Origin: JBMNPT01 sp050943735
Lineage (GTDB): Bacteria > Bacillota > Clostridia > Oscillospirales > RGIG577
Reading direction: 5' to 3'
DNA length: 64,000 nucleotides
NCBI GenBank assembly: GCA_050943735.1
Contig: JBMNPT010000002.1
Span: forward strand, 186,001 to 250,000
Both the position numbers and the translations under genes were made by a program. This document shows positions 42,896-51,666 of this stretch, piece by piece. Below the pieces are notes generated by a model. It was not told the DNA's origin. It saw nothing but the letters and a program-made list of their open reading frames with translations, and searched no databases. How positions within the stretch are numbered: position 1 is the first letter of the stretch; every line of letters begins with the position of its first letter.

Positions 42896-42946
42896 TTTTA
42901 TATATATGAAAATTTTATTGCTTTTTTTCTATTTTGCAGCTATAAT
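42896..42946 (+). promoter_or_regulatory. sdaA promoter and operator
   Basis: TTGCTT (42918-42923), 17 bases, TATAAT (42941-42946). The 25-bp element (42896-42920) runs into the -35 box exactly as in the BCCT operon promoter. Confidence 0.8.
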
Positions 42947-42983
42947 ATGGGTGCACAAATTTCACATATGGAGGTGTTTCTCT

Positions 42984-44576
42984 TTGAAAAGACAAAGCCC
43001 CAGTATTTTCAATGATATCGTAGGACCCACGATGGTGGGACCTTCCAGCTCCCATACCTGCGGACCTTCCCGAATTGGATTTTTGTCCCAGCAGCTGTTG
43101 CCAGGCCAACTGAAAAAAGCCATTGTCGCCTTTGCACGTGAAGGTGCCTACACTTTGATGTACAAAGGTCAACGCTCCGATATGGGATACATCAACGGTC
43201 TGTTGGGCCGCCGCCCTGAAGATCCCCGTCTGCGGGATGCATTCCAGCAAGCCCGGGAGGCTCAGGTAGAAGTGGAGTTCCGCATCGAGGATTTCCCGCC
43301 GGTGGTTCCCAACATCTCTCACATCACTCTGGAAAACACCCAGGGCCAACAAGTGGTGGTGTATACCGATTCCACCGGCGGCGGTACCGTCCGTCTGCTG
43401 GAAATCGATCACTTCCCTGTAGACATCGTGGGAGACTGCTATGAGCTCATCATCCGCACCGATTGCGGAGAGGCAGAAAATCAGGAGATGATGAAACAAG
43501 TACAGGCATTGCGCCATCCCACCGAGGGCTTTTCGATATCCACTGTGGAAGACCGGGGATTGCTCAATCTGAAATACCGTACCGCCTGTGACCAGGTCCT
43601 GCTGGATCAAATCTCCGCTTTGCCTCATGTCATTGGCGTGACCCAAATGGAACCTGTTCTGGTGGTTCCTTCCAACCGGCAATGTCAGCTGCCCTTTCAA
43701 AGCGCTGAGGAAATGCTGACTCTGGCTCGGAAACGCAACTGCTCTCTGGCTGAATTGGCCATTGACTATGAAATGGCCCGCAGCGGCTGGAATCGTCAAC
43801 AGGTGTGGGACTACATGGAATATGTGGTACGTACCATGGAACACAGCTCCCAGGCCGCGCTGGAAGGCAATATCGACATGGCGGGCATCATCCAGCCCAC
43901 CGCAGGCAAAGTGGAAAACTATGTCAAGACCAATCCCCGCGCTCTGGACATGGGCGTACTGAACACCGCCGTCCCCTGGGGCATGGCCACCATGGAATAC
44001 AGCAGCGCCATGGGTGTGGTACTCTGTGCTCCCACCGGCGGATCGGCTGGATTGTTCCCCGGATCGGTGCTGGGCGTGGCAAATCATCTGGGACTTTCCA
44101 TGAAAGAAAAGGTGGAAGCCATGCTGGTCACCGCCATCATCGGCATTGTCATGAGCAAAGACTGCAACTATTCCGCCGAATTGTACGGCTGCCAGGTAGA
44201 GCCAGGCGCCGCCTCCGGTATGGCCGCTGGCGGATTGGTCTATCTGATGGGCGGAACTCCTGAGCAATCCTGTCAGGCAGCTTCCTGCGCCGTTCAAAAT
44301 ATTTTGGGCACCATTTGTGATCCGGTGGCTGGTCTGGTACAAATTCCCTGTATCAACCGCAATGCCATGTCAGTGGCCAATGCAGTGGTATCCGCCAACA
44401 TGATTATGGGTGGCTTTGATCCTCTGATTCCGCTGGATCAGACCGCCGAAACCCTGTTCCGCGTAGGCCGTCAGCTGCCCAGCGAACTGCGCTGTACCTG
44501 CAAAGGTGGTCTGTGTACCACGCCTTGCGGTCAGCAGCTGGCCCGAGAACAGGATGAACGTGACGCAAAACGTTGA
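42984..44576 (+). CDS. sdaA: L-serine ammonia-lyase, iron-sulfur-dependent (beta+alpha fused)
   Basis: It deaminates L-serine to pyruvate and ammonia. The product is 530 residues with both domains in one chain. The beta domain has GPSSSHTCGPSRIGFL near the N-terminus, and the alpha domain has PTAGKVENY, VVLCAPTGGSAG, GCQVEPGAASGMAA and ICDPVAGLVQIPCINRNA, whose cysteines bind the oxygen-labile 4Fe-4S cluster. The start is TTG 42984 with GGAGG 9 bases before; no ATG fits. Some signature residues differ from the usual (APTGGSAG instead of APTNGAAG), so substrate range could differ. A YitT-family gene follows after 12 bases. Confidence 0.9.
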   Translation: MKRQSPSIFNDIVGPTMVGPSSSHTCGPSRIGFLSQQLLPGQLKKAIVAFAREGAYTLMYKGQRSDMGYINGLLGRRPEDPRLRDAFQQAREAQVEVEFRIEDFPPVVPNISHITLENTQGQQVVVYTDSTGGGTVRLLEIDHFPVDIVGDCYELIIRTDCGEAENQEMMKQVQALRHPTEGFSISTVEDRGLLNLKYRTACDQVLLDQISALPHVIGVTQMEPVLVVPSNRQCQLPFQSAEEMLTLARKRNCSLAELAIDYEMARSGWNRQQVWDYMEYVVRTMEHSSQAALEGNIDMAGIIQPTAGKVENYVKTNPRALDMGVLNTAVPWGMATMEYSSAMGVVLCAPTGGSAGLFPGSVLGVANHLGLSMKEKVEAMLVTAIIGIVMSKDCNYSAELYGCQVEPGAASGMAAGGLVYLMGGTPEQSCQAASCAVQNILGTICDPVAGLVQIPCINRNAMSVANAVVSANMIMGGFDPLIPLDQTAETLFRVGRQLPSELRCTCKGGLCTTPCGQQLAREQDERDAKR

Positions 44577-44588
44577 TTTTTCTTTACT

Positions 44589-45470
44589 ATGAACACCAAA
44601 TGGAATGCTCTGTGGAGATGTGTCCGTCCCACTGCGTATATGATTTTTGGACAACTCTGTTACAGCGTGGCCATCAATGCCTTTTATGCCCCCAACCATG
44701 TGGCCGGAGGTGGATTGGCTGGCATTGCCACTGTCATCAACTATCTCATTCCCATTCCCATCGGTCTGACTACCTTTTTAATGAGCGCGCCCTTTTTACT
44801 GATCGCCTGGTTTGTAAAAGGACACTCCTATACCATACGCACCCTTGTTTCCACCGTTGTCAGTGTGGTTCTGATTGATTTGCTGGCTTTTTTGCCAGCG
44901 GCCACCGATGACCGTCTGGTTGCTGCCATGATGGGAGGTGCCATCTATGCCATGGGAGCCGCTTCCATGGTGCGAGCGGAATGTTCGGCGGGTGGGTCTG
45001 ATCTGATTGCCCGACTGATGCAGCACAAATGGCCCCATTTTTCCCTGGGAAGCTGTATTTTGGCTGTGGACGGCCTATGTGTCATTGCAGCCGCTTTGGG
45101 ATACCACGACATCAACGCCGGTATTTTTTCCATTATCGCGGTCTATTCCTGTTCTGTGTTTACAGATCGGATTTCCAGTGGTTTTCAAAATGCCTGCTCC
45201 TGCCAGATCATCACCCAGCAGCCCCCGCAGGAATTGGCTCATACCATTCAAGCCACTCTGCACCGCGGTGTCACTCTGCAATCTGCTGAAGGCATGTATC
45301 ACCACCAAACCATCAACCTTTTGCTGGTGGTGGTCAAAGCCCGAGAAGTGTTCAAGCTCAAAGAATTGGTAGCCCAGCAGGACCCCAGTGCCTTTGTGGT
45401 GGTCACCCCCGTCAATGAAGTCAAAGGCGGCGGATTTGATTCCCAGATTGGACACTATGAAACTTCCTGA
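44589..45470 (+). CDS. YitT-family membrane protein (DUF161/DUF2179)
   Basis: The product is 293 residues. About five to six N-terminal TM segments with the family start (YMIFGQLCYSVAINAFYAPN..VAGGGLAGIA) are followed by a cytoplasmic DUF2179 domain at the C-terminus (HRGVTLQSAEGMYHHQTINLLLVVV). No clear Shine-Dalgarno precedes the ATG, so it may be coupled to sdaA, which ends 12 bases upstream. YitT proteins are of unknown function, though transport has been suggested. The genetic link to serine dehydratase could mean amino-acid efflux or uptake; this is speculation. Confidence 0.85.
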   Translation: MNTKWNALWRCVRPTAYMIFGQLCYSVAINAFYAPNHVAGGGLAGIATVINYLIPIPIGLTTFLMSAPFLLIAWFVKGHSYTIRTLVSTVVSVVLIDLLAFLPAATDDRLVAAMMGGAIYAMGAASMVRAECSAGGSDLIARLMQHKWPHFSLGSCILAVDGLCVIAAALGYHDINAGIFSIIAVYSCSVFTDRISSGFQNACSCQIITQQPPQELAHTIQATLHRGVTLQSAEGMYHHQTINLLLVVVKAREVFKLKELVAQQDPSAFVVVTPVNEVKGGGFDSQIGHYETS

Positions 45471-45501
45471 CGCAATTTTCAACCTTTCTCATTCTACCTT
45501 G

Positions 45502-45540
45502 GAGAGTCCTTGTTGATAGAACAAGGACTCTCTTTCTTTT
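45502..45540 (+). terminator. Terminator after sdaA-yitT
   Basis: GAGAGTCCTTGTT / AACAAGGACTCTC stem, loop GATAG, then TTTCTTTT. Confidence 0.9.
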
Positions 45541-45549
45541 GGGCTTTGA

Positions 45550-45578
45550 TTGAAATACAGGTAAAATTATGGTATTCT
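45550..45578 (+). promoter_or_regulatory. gltX-glnS promoter
   Basis: TTGAAA (45550-45555), 17 bases, TATTCT (45573-45578). Confidence 0.55.
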
Positions 45579-45636
45579 ATAAGATAGAACTCGCAAAATA
45601 ACAGCAATGAATTTACACAAAAGAGGATGTGACATT

Positions 45637-47292
45637 TTGAATACCCAAGCATTGGCTGATCTGCTCTTTACCGAGCCTCTCAAGACCCCGGAAGAATACG
45701 AGGAAATGTACCCCGAACGGGAATTGCCCGAGGGGGCCAAAGTCACCCGAATGGCTCCCAGCCCCACTGGCTTTATGCATCTGGGCAATCTGTTCGGCGC
45801 CATCACCGATGAGCGTCTGGCCCATCAAAGCGGAGGCATTTTTTACCTGCGCATTGAGGACACCGACAAAAAGCGGGAAGTGGAAGGCGGTGTGGAAACC
45901 ATTCTGAAGGTGTTCCGCCAGTTTGGCCTGCACTTTGATGAAGGCGCCACATTGGAAGGGGACAACGGCGTATATGGTCCCTATCGCCAGCGGCAACGGG
46001 AGATGATTTACAAATCCTTTGCCAAGAGCCTGGTGCTGCGTGGACTGGCCTATCCCTGCTTCTGTACCGAAGAAGAACTGGCCGACATGCGTGCCCGTCA
46101 GGAGGCCAATAAGGAAAACTTCGGCTACTACGGCAAATACGCCAAATACCGTGACTGCCCTCTGGAAGAGGTAGAACGCCGCATCAAAGCGGGCGAACCC
46201 TGGGTGCTGCGGTTTCGCTCCATGGGTGATCCTGCCAAAAAGGTCTATCACACCGACCTGATCAAGGGCAAAATGGAATTCCCCGAAAACGATCAGGATG
46301 TGGTGCTGCTGAAATCGGACGGCATCCCCACCTATCACTTTGCTCATGTCATCGACGACCACCTGATGCGTACCAATGTGGTGGTCCGCGGAGAGGAATG
46401 GCTGGCCACCCTGCCCATTCACCTGCAGCTGTTTGATACACTGGGCTTCAAGCGGCCCAAATATGCCCACACCGCCCAGCTGATGAAGATGGACGAAGGC
46501 AGCAAACGCAAACTGTCCAAGCGGAAGGACCCTGAACTGGCCCTGGATTTCTACCATGCGGAAGGTTATCCGGTGCCTTCGGTCATTGAATACCTGCTGA
46601 CGCTGCTCAACTCCAACTTTGAGGAATGGCGTCTGCGTAATCCCCAGGAGCCGGTGGACAAGTTCCCCTTCTCCACCAAAAAGATGAGTGTATCGGGCTC
46701 CCTCTTTGATGTGGACAAACTCAAAGATGTAAGCAAAAACGTCATCGCTCAAATGGACGCTAAGACGGTATATGACTACGTCACCCAATGGGCGCAGCAG
46801 TACGATGCGGAATTTGCCGCTCTGCTCACCCGGGACCCCGCATATACCCAGTCCATTCTGGCCATCGGCCGGGGCGGCAAAAAGCCCCGTAAGGACATCG
46901 CCATCTGGAGCGAAGTGAAGGCCTATATGGGCTTCTTCTTCGACGAACTATTCCACCCGGAGTACGAATTCCCCTCCAATGTGAGCAAGGAAGATACTCT
47001 GCGGATTCTGGAGGAATACCACGCCTCCTATCAGCCCGAAACCGATATGAATGTCTGGTTTGAAAAGGTGTGCAGCCTGTCCGAAGCCATTGGCTTTGCC
47101 CCCTCCACCAAGGAATACCGGGCCAACCCTGAAGCCTACCGCGGACATCCCGGCGACACCTCCATGGTGCTGCGGGTGGCCGTCACCGGCCGGCAAAACG
47201 CGCCCGATCTGTTTACTGTCATGAACATCCTGGGACCGGAACGGGTCAAGCAGCGTCTCAACCGGGCCTATGAATTTGTACTGGGCGAGTGA
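45637..47292 (+). CDS. gltX: Glutamyl-tRNA synthetase
   Basis: This is a class Ic aminoacyl-tRNA synthetase attaching glutamate to tRNA-Glu. The product is 551 residues, longer than the usual ~490. The HIGH-type motif is PSPTGFMHLG, and the KMSKS-type loop is KLSKRKDPE. I start at TTG 45637 because AAGAGGATG lies 7-10 bases upstream; an ATG ten codons earlier (45607) has no ribosome binding site and is possible. The N-terminus has an extra ~35 residues before the catalytic fold. glnS follows after 35 bases. Discrimination between tRNA-Glu and tRNA-Gln cannot be read with certainty. Confidence 0.9.
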   Translation: MNTQALADLLFTEPLKTPEEYEEMYPERELPEGAKVTRMAPSPTGFMHLGNLFGAITDERLAHQSGGIFYLRIEDTDKKREVEGGVETILKVFRQFGLHFDEGATLEGDNGVYGPYRQRQREMIYKSFAKSLVLRGLAYPCFCTEEELADMRARQEANKENFGYYGKYAKYRDCPLEEVERRIKAGEPWVLRFRSMGDPAKKVYHTDLIKGKMEFPENDQDVVLLKSDGIPTYHFAHVIDDHLMRTNVVVRGEEWLATLPIHLQLFDTLGFKRPKYAHTAQLMKMDEGSKRKLSKRKDPELALDFYHAEGYPVPSVIEYLLTLLNSNFEEWRLRNPQEPVDKFPFSTKKMSVSGSLFDVDKLKDVSKNVIAQMDAKTVYDYVTQWAQQYDAEFAALLTRDPAYTQSILAIGRGGKKPRKDIAIWSEVKAYMGFFFDELFHPEYEFPSNVSKEDTLRILEEYHASYQPETDMNVWFEKVCSLSEAIGFAPSTKEYRANPEAYRGHPGDTSMVLRVAVTGRQNAPDLFTVMNILGPERVKQRLNRAYEFVLGE

Positions 47293-47327
47293 TCCGCCCC
47301 ATCTCATAATGAAAAGGAATGAAACCA

Positions 47328-48986
47328 ATGGAAGAAATGACCTCCAATTTTATCACCGAGATCATCGACGCGGATGTGGCCGCCAACCCTGATCTCAAAA
47401 TCCACACCCGGTTCCCTCCGGAACCCAACGGCTATCTGCACATCGGCAGCGCCAAAGCCATCTATATCAACTACGCCGCAGCCAAAAAATACGGCGGCCT
47501 GTTCAATCTGCGGTATGACGACACCAATCCCACCCGGGAGGACACCGAATATGTAGACTCCATCCGCTCCGATCTGGAATGGCTGGGCGCCCACCCCGAC
47601 GGCGGTGTGTTCTATGGCAGCGATTACTTTGACAAATGCTATGAATTTGCCGTCAAGCTCATCAAAGAGGGCAAAGCCTATGTATGCGACCTCTCTCCCG
47701 ATGAAATGCGGGAATACCGGGGCACTCTCACTCAGCCCGGCCGTAACAGTCCTTACCGGGACCGCTCGGTGGAAGAAAATCTGCGGCTGTTCCAGGAGAT
47801 GAAGGAAGGCAAACATCCCGAAGGGTCTCACACCCTGCGGGCCAAAATCGACATGGCCTCCCCCAATATGAATCTGCGTGACCCGGCCATTTACCGCATC
47901 AGCTTTTCCCACCACCATCGCCAGGGCGACAAGTGGTGCATCTATCCCCTGTATGATTTTGCCCATCCCATTCAGGACGCGCTGGAAGGGGTCACTCACT
48001 CCCTGTGCTCCATCGAATTTGAAAACCACCGTCCGCTGTACGACTGGGTGATCGCCAATGTGGGATTCCAGCAGGAACCTCACCAGTATGAATTTGCCCG
48101 TCTCAATGTCACCCGTACGGTGATGAGCAAACGCTATCTGCGCCAGCTGGTGTTCGACGGCTATGTGGACGGCTGGGATGACCCCCGGATGCCCACTCTG
48201 TGCGGTCTGCGCCGCCGGGGTTATACTCCTTCGGCCATTTTTGACTTTGTGCGCCGGGCCGGTATCTCCAAGACCTACTCCATGGTGGATGTGGGCTTGT
48301 TGGAGCACTGTATCCGCGAGGAACTCAATGAGTCCGCTCCCCGCCGCATTGCGGTGCTGGACCCGCTGAAGGTCACCATCACCAACTATCCTGAGAACCA
48401 GACCGAGACCTTTGACCTGCCCAACAATCCGCTGAAGCCGGAAGAGGGTACCCGTCCGGTGACTTTCTCCCGCACCCTGTATGTGGAACGCAGCGACTTT
48501 ATGGAGGAAGCGCCTAAAAAATTCTTCCGTCTCAAGCCGGGCGGCGAAGTGCGGTTGATGGGCGCGTACCTCATCACCTGTGAGGATGTCATCAAGGATG
48601 AAGCTGGACAGGTGGTGGAACTGCGCTGCAAAGCCGATCTGGAAACCCGCAACGGCAATCCGGCCGACGGCCGCAAGGTGCGGGGCACCATCCACTGGGT
48701 ATCGGCGGATCACTGTGAAAATGCCACAGTGCGGCTGTACGACTATCTGTTCACGGTGGATGACCTGAGCGATATCCCCGAGGACAAGAATTTCCTGGAT
48801 TATGTGGACCCCAACTCCTGCACTGTGCTGGAAAACTGCAAGCTGGAGGCCTGTATGGCCGACGTGGCGGCAGAAGAGAAATTCCAGTTTGTGCGCAATG
48901 GTTATTTTGTGCGGGACCTGAAGCTGCCCGGCACCTACAACCGCATTGTGGGACTGAAGGACAGCTACGCAAAGGCCAATAAATAA
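47328..48986 (+). CDS. glnS: Glutaminyl-tRNA synthetase
   Basis: It charges tRNA-Gln directly with glutamine. The product is 552 residues from MEEMTSNFITEII, whose ATG is 9 bases past AAAAGGA; an ATG three codons upstream is too close to the site. HIGH-type PPEPNGYLHIG, the DDTNPTRE loop and KMSKS-type VMSKRYL are present, and the C-terminal beta-barrel anticodon domain is complete. Direct GlnRS occurs only in part of the Firmicutes, since many use GatCAB. Its tandem with gltX shows that both glutamate and glutamine charging are encoded here. Confidence 0.95.
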   Translation: MEEMTSNFITEIIDADVAANPDLKIHTRFPPEPNGYLHIGSAKAIYINYAAAKKYGGLFNLRYDDTNPTREDTEYVDSIRSDLEWLGAHPDGGVFYGSDYFDKCYEFAVKLIKEGKAYVCDLSPDEMREYRGTLTQPGRNSPYRDRSVEENLRLFQEMKEGKHPEGSHTLRAKIDMASPNMNLRDPAIYRISFSHHHRQGDKWCIYPLYDFAHPIQDALEGVTHSLCSIEFENHRPLYDWVIANVGFQQEPHQYEFARLNVTRTVMSKRYLRQLVFDGYVDGWDDPRMPTLCGLRRRGYTPSAIFDFVRRAGISKTYSMVDVGLLEHCIREELNESAPRRIAVLDPLKVTITNYPENQTETFDLPNNPLKPEEGTRPVTFSRTLYVERSDFMEEAPKKFFRLKPGGEVRLMGAYLITCEDVIKDEAGQVVELRCKADLETRNGNPADGRKVRGTIHWVSADHCENATVRLYDYLFTVDDLSDIPEDKNFLDYVDPNSCTVLENCKLEACMADVAAEEKFQFVRNGYFVRDLKLPGTYNRIVGLKDSYAKANK

Positions 48987-49021
48987 GACCAAGACCACCT
49001 GTTCCTGAGGAGGTGCTATAT

Positions 49022-49522
49022 ATGAAACGGTACAAGCCCTTTTTCATAGTTGGTTTGCTTATTTTGGCTGTGGTGGGAGGTGTCTGGCTGACACTGCGCG
49101 CCACTGCCCACTACCCTACCCCAGGAGAACCGGTCTCCTATCCGGTCAATCAGGCAGAAGGCTTCGTCCTGTCTGTGGAGGAGCCCACCTGGTCCCCCTT
49201 CCGTGGCTATACTCTGCGCTATGCCATTGCCATTGATTCCCCGGAGGTCTATTCTCTGGTGGATGACGCGCCCCAAACCTTTGAGCATCTGGAATGGTTT
49301 CACCAAGGACAATGGGTCCGACTGGTCCGTCAAACCGAATCAGGCGCCTATGTAACTTTTGACATTGGTGGCAGCGAAAACACCGGATTCCAGGGCAGCC
49401 TGGTACAGAAATATGAAGGCTATGGCACCCGTCTGGAACCTGGCACCTACCGTTTGACGCTGGAGATGACCGACTCGCAAAATGAACCCCACTATTTGGC
49501 GGCGGAGTTTGAAATTGAATGA
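49022..49522 (+). CDS. Membrane-anchored protein of unknown function (Ig-like)
   Basis: The product is 166 residues from MKRYKPFFIVG, with GAGGAGGTG upstream. One N-terminal TM/signal-anchor (residues ~8-26) is followed by a single extracytoplasmic domain. Segments such as GFVLSVEEPTWSPFRGYTLRYAI and RLEPGTYRLTLEMTDSQNEPH have the alternating pattern and 'L.pGtYrl' turn of bacterial Ig-like domains. No catalytic motif is visible. It lies 35 bases after glnS and ends at a terminator. Its function is unknown. Confidence 0.6.
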   Translation: MKRYKPFFIVGLLILAVVGGVWLTLRATAHYPTPGEPVSYPVNQAEGFVLSVEEPTWSPFRGYTLRYAIAIDSPEVYSLVDDAPQTFEHLEWFHQGQWVRLVRQTESGAYVTFDIGGSENTGFQGSLVQKYEGYGTRLEPGTYRLTLEMTDSQNEPHYLAAEFEIE

Positions 49523-49534
49523 CCCGCATAAATG

Positions 49535-49572
49535 AAAAAAGCGGAAACCGAAAATCGGTTTCCGCTTTTTTT
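49535..49572 (+). terminator. Terminator after the Ig-like protein gene
   Basis: AAAAAGCGGAAACCG / CGGTTTCCGCTTTTT stem with a short A-T loop. Confidence 0.9.
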
Positions 49573-49640
49573 GCTGTACAGAGGCCACTGAGCCCTCCAA
49601 AACTGCCGGGGCATCGCAACTACCAGAGCCGCCGCCACGC

Positions 49641-49674
49641 AAAAACAGGACCGATGACTCGGTCCTGTTTTTTT
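49641..49674. terminator. Hydrogenase gene terminator
   Basis: AACAGGACCGA / TCGGTCCTGTT stem with A- and T-runs; it lies directly after the minus-strand hydrogenase stop. Confidence 0.85.
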
Positions 49675-51175
49675 ATTCCTTCTTTTCCCCTTCGTCAGGG
49701 TCCGGCAATGCCCGGGTAGAACGCTTCACATAGTCGTTTACCGCAATGGCAGCCTTATTGATAGGCAGAATGGTACCGGCACCGCCTACACAACCGCCGG
49801 GACAACCCATACCTTCGATGAGATAGCCGTTGCGCTTACCCGCCTTGGCCAGTGTCAGCAGCTTCTTGCAGTCCTTCAGACCTTCCGCGCGGTCAATGAG
49901 CACTTCCTTATCGGGATAGTATTCCTTGATGCACTTTTCAATGGCGCTGGCCACACCGCCTGCAACACCGTAGCCACGTCCGGCGCCGGTGGCGTCATGG
50001 AAGCTGGTGGTCTTTTCCATGTCGGCAAATTCGATGCCCTTTGCCACAAACATCCCCATCAGCTCTTCAAAAGTGATGACGAAATCCACATCACTGCGTA
50101 CCGTCCGGCGGGACGCCTCCAGCTTTTTAGCGGCGCAGGGGCCGATGAACACCACGCTGGCATTGGGATTTTTCTCCTTGATATACCGGGCGGTGGCCAC
50201 CATGGGAGTGAGCTCGTTGCTGATGCTGCCAATCACATCGGGGAAGAACTTCTTGGCCAGCATGGACCAGGAAGGACAGCAGGATGTGAGCAGGAAGGGC
50301 AGATCATTGGGTACATGCTCCGCATAGTGCTTGGCCTCTGCCATGGCGCCCATATCCGCGCCCAGGGCCACTTCATATACCTTGGCAAAGCCCAGAATCT
50401 TCAGCGCCTCCTTGATCTTGTCAGGAGTGGCCAGAGGACCAAACTGTCCCACAAAAGCAGGAGCAATGGCCGCAATCACTTCTCGTCCGGACTGCATGGC
50501 CCGGATGAGCTGGAAAATCTGAGACTTGTCCGCAATGGCCGCAAAGGGACAGTTCACCATACACATACCGCAGGACACACACTTGTCATAGTTGATCTTG
50601 GCCCGTCCCAGGTAATCGCTTTCAATGGCATCCACGCCACAGGCCGCTGCACAGGGCCGCACCCGTTTGGTGATGGCATCATAGGGGCAGGCTTCCTTGC
50701 ACCGTCCGCACTTGATGCACTTTTCCTGATCAATATAGGACTTACCCTTGACAATGGAGATGGCCTTCACCGGGCACACGCTGGTGCAGGGATGCGCCAG
50801 ACAGCCTTTGCAGTTGGCGCTGACGATAAAGGACTTCACCTCACAGGCATCACAGGCCGAAGGAATCACATTGATCAGCGGGGGCTCATAATACTTTTCC
50901 GGAATGGCGCTCTCCTCAATCCCCTTGGAGATAGGCGCCGCCTCGTCCGGTTTCCGCAGCGACAACCCCATAGCCAACCGCAGACGTTCCCCAATAATGG
51001 CTCGCTCCTGAAATACACTGTCCCGATAATGGGCCACCTCACCGGGGATAATCTTGTAAGGGATTTCCTCGATCTCATGAATGTCCCGATTTTCATAGGC
51101 CAGTTTGGCAATTTCCGCGAACACATGCCGGCGAATGGTCGTCACCGGCGTATACAACCCTCTCATTCCACTCAT
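49673..51175 (-). CDS. Monomeric [FeFe] hydrogenase (group B-like)
   Basis: The product is 500 residues. An N-terminal ~90 residues precede a CDAC/CKGC cluster, followed by several 4Fe-4S ferredoxin motifs (CIKCGRCKEACP, CVSCGMCMVNCP). The H-cluster domain has all three signatures: L1 TSCCPSW, L2 GPCAAKKLE and L3 EGMGCPGGCVGG. The L1 and L2 forms differ from the classic MPCxxK version of group A and match the group B sequences I recall. It probably exchanges electrons between ferredoxin and H2/protons. It overlaps the upstream NuoE-like gene by 4 bases. HydEFG maturases are not in this window. Confidence 0.85.
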   Translation of the reverse strand: MSGMRGLYTPVTTIRRHVFAEIAKLAYENRDIHEIEEIPYKIIPGEVAHYRDSVFQERAIIGERLRLAMGLSLRKPDEAAPISKGIEESAIPEKYYEPPLINVIPSACDACEVKSFIVSANCKGCLAHPCTSVCPVKAISIVKGKSYIDQEKCIKCGRCKEACPYDAITKRVRPCAAACGVDAIESDYLGRAKINYDKCVSCGMCMVNCPFAAIADKSQIFQLIRAMQSGREVIAAIAPAFVGQFGPLATPDKIKEALKILGFAKVYEVALGADMGAMAEAKHYAEHVPNDLPFLLTSCCPSWSMLAKKFFPDVIGSISNELTPMVATARYIKEKNPNASVVFIGPCAAKKLEASRRTVRSDVDFVITFEELMGMFVAKGIEFADMEKTTSFHDATGAGRGYGVAGGVASAIEKCIKEYYPDKEVLIDRAEGLKDCKKLLTLAKAGKRNGYLIEGMGCPGGCVGGAGTILPINKAAIAVNDYVKRSTRALPDPDEGEKKE

Positions 51176-51459
51176 TCAGCTTTCACATCCTTCGAAATAA
51201 TAGACAGAATTTCGGCCATGATGGTCTGACTGTTGGCATTGTCGTACAGCACCCCACCAATCTCCACCCGGGGGGAGCGGCCCACATGCTTTTCGCCCAG
51301 ACATTTTACACTTTCCATTTTGACGGCGATGTCAGTGGAAAAATTCTGGTCCAGATCCTCCGCCAGATTCTTCAGGGTTTCAATAGACTCCACCAAATCC
51401 AGCGCTCCATGCATGACACATTCAGTGCACACGCAAATTTTAACGGGCAACGTTTTCAC
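51172..51459 (-). CDS. Thioredoxin-like [2Fe-2S] ferredoxin (NuoE-like), altered ligand set
   Basis: The product is 95 residues with a thioredoxin-like ferredoxin layout. It starts at GTG 51459, with GGAGG 10 bases before. The N-terminal motif C9-x4-C14 is preserved (CVCTECVMHG) with an extra Cys at position 11. The second motif, normally C-x3-C, is C53-L-G-E-K57, so the fourth usual Cys is a Lys. The four cysteines present (9, 11, 14, 53) might still hold a cluster. It is coupled to the hydrogenase by a 4-base overlap, so it probably feeds it electrons or helps it assemble. Confidence 0.7.
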   Translation of the reverse strand: MKTLPVKICVCTECVMHGALDLVESIETLKNLAEDLDQNFSTDIAVKMESVKCLGEKHVGRSPRVEIGGVLYDNANSQTIMAEILSIISKDVKAE

Positions 51460-51503
51460 TTTGACGCTTCCTCCTTTTTGTACCGTTCCAATTTTACTGT
51501 CTT

Positions 51504-51509
51504 ATTATA
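51504..51509 (-). promoter_or_regulatory. Extended -10 for the hydrogenase operon
   Basis: On the minus strand TGG-TATAAT (TATAAT at 51504-51509) has the extended TGn form; no good -35 is visible. Confidence 0.45.
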
Positions 51510-51666
51510 CCATACCTGCTTCTAACCCGTCCACCACAACCGCACAGCGATTTTCATAAAATTTCTCCCCATTTCTCCCAAATCCTGCTGCAAATGGAAA
51601 ACCCTCTCCAGCATAAATATTCTGGCGCTGCCCATACTAATGAAAAAACCAAAGGGAGGCATCTAC

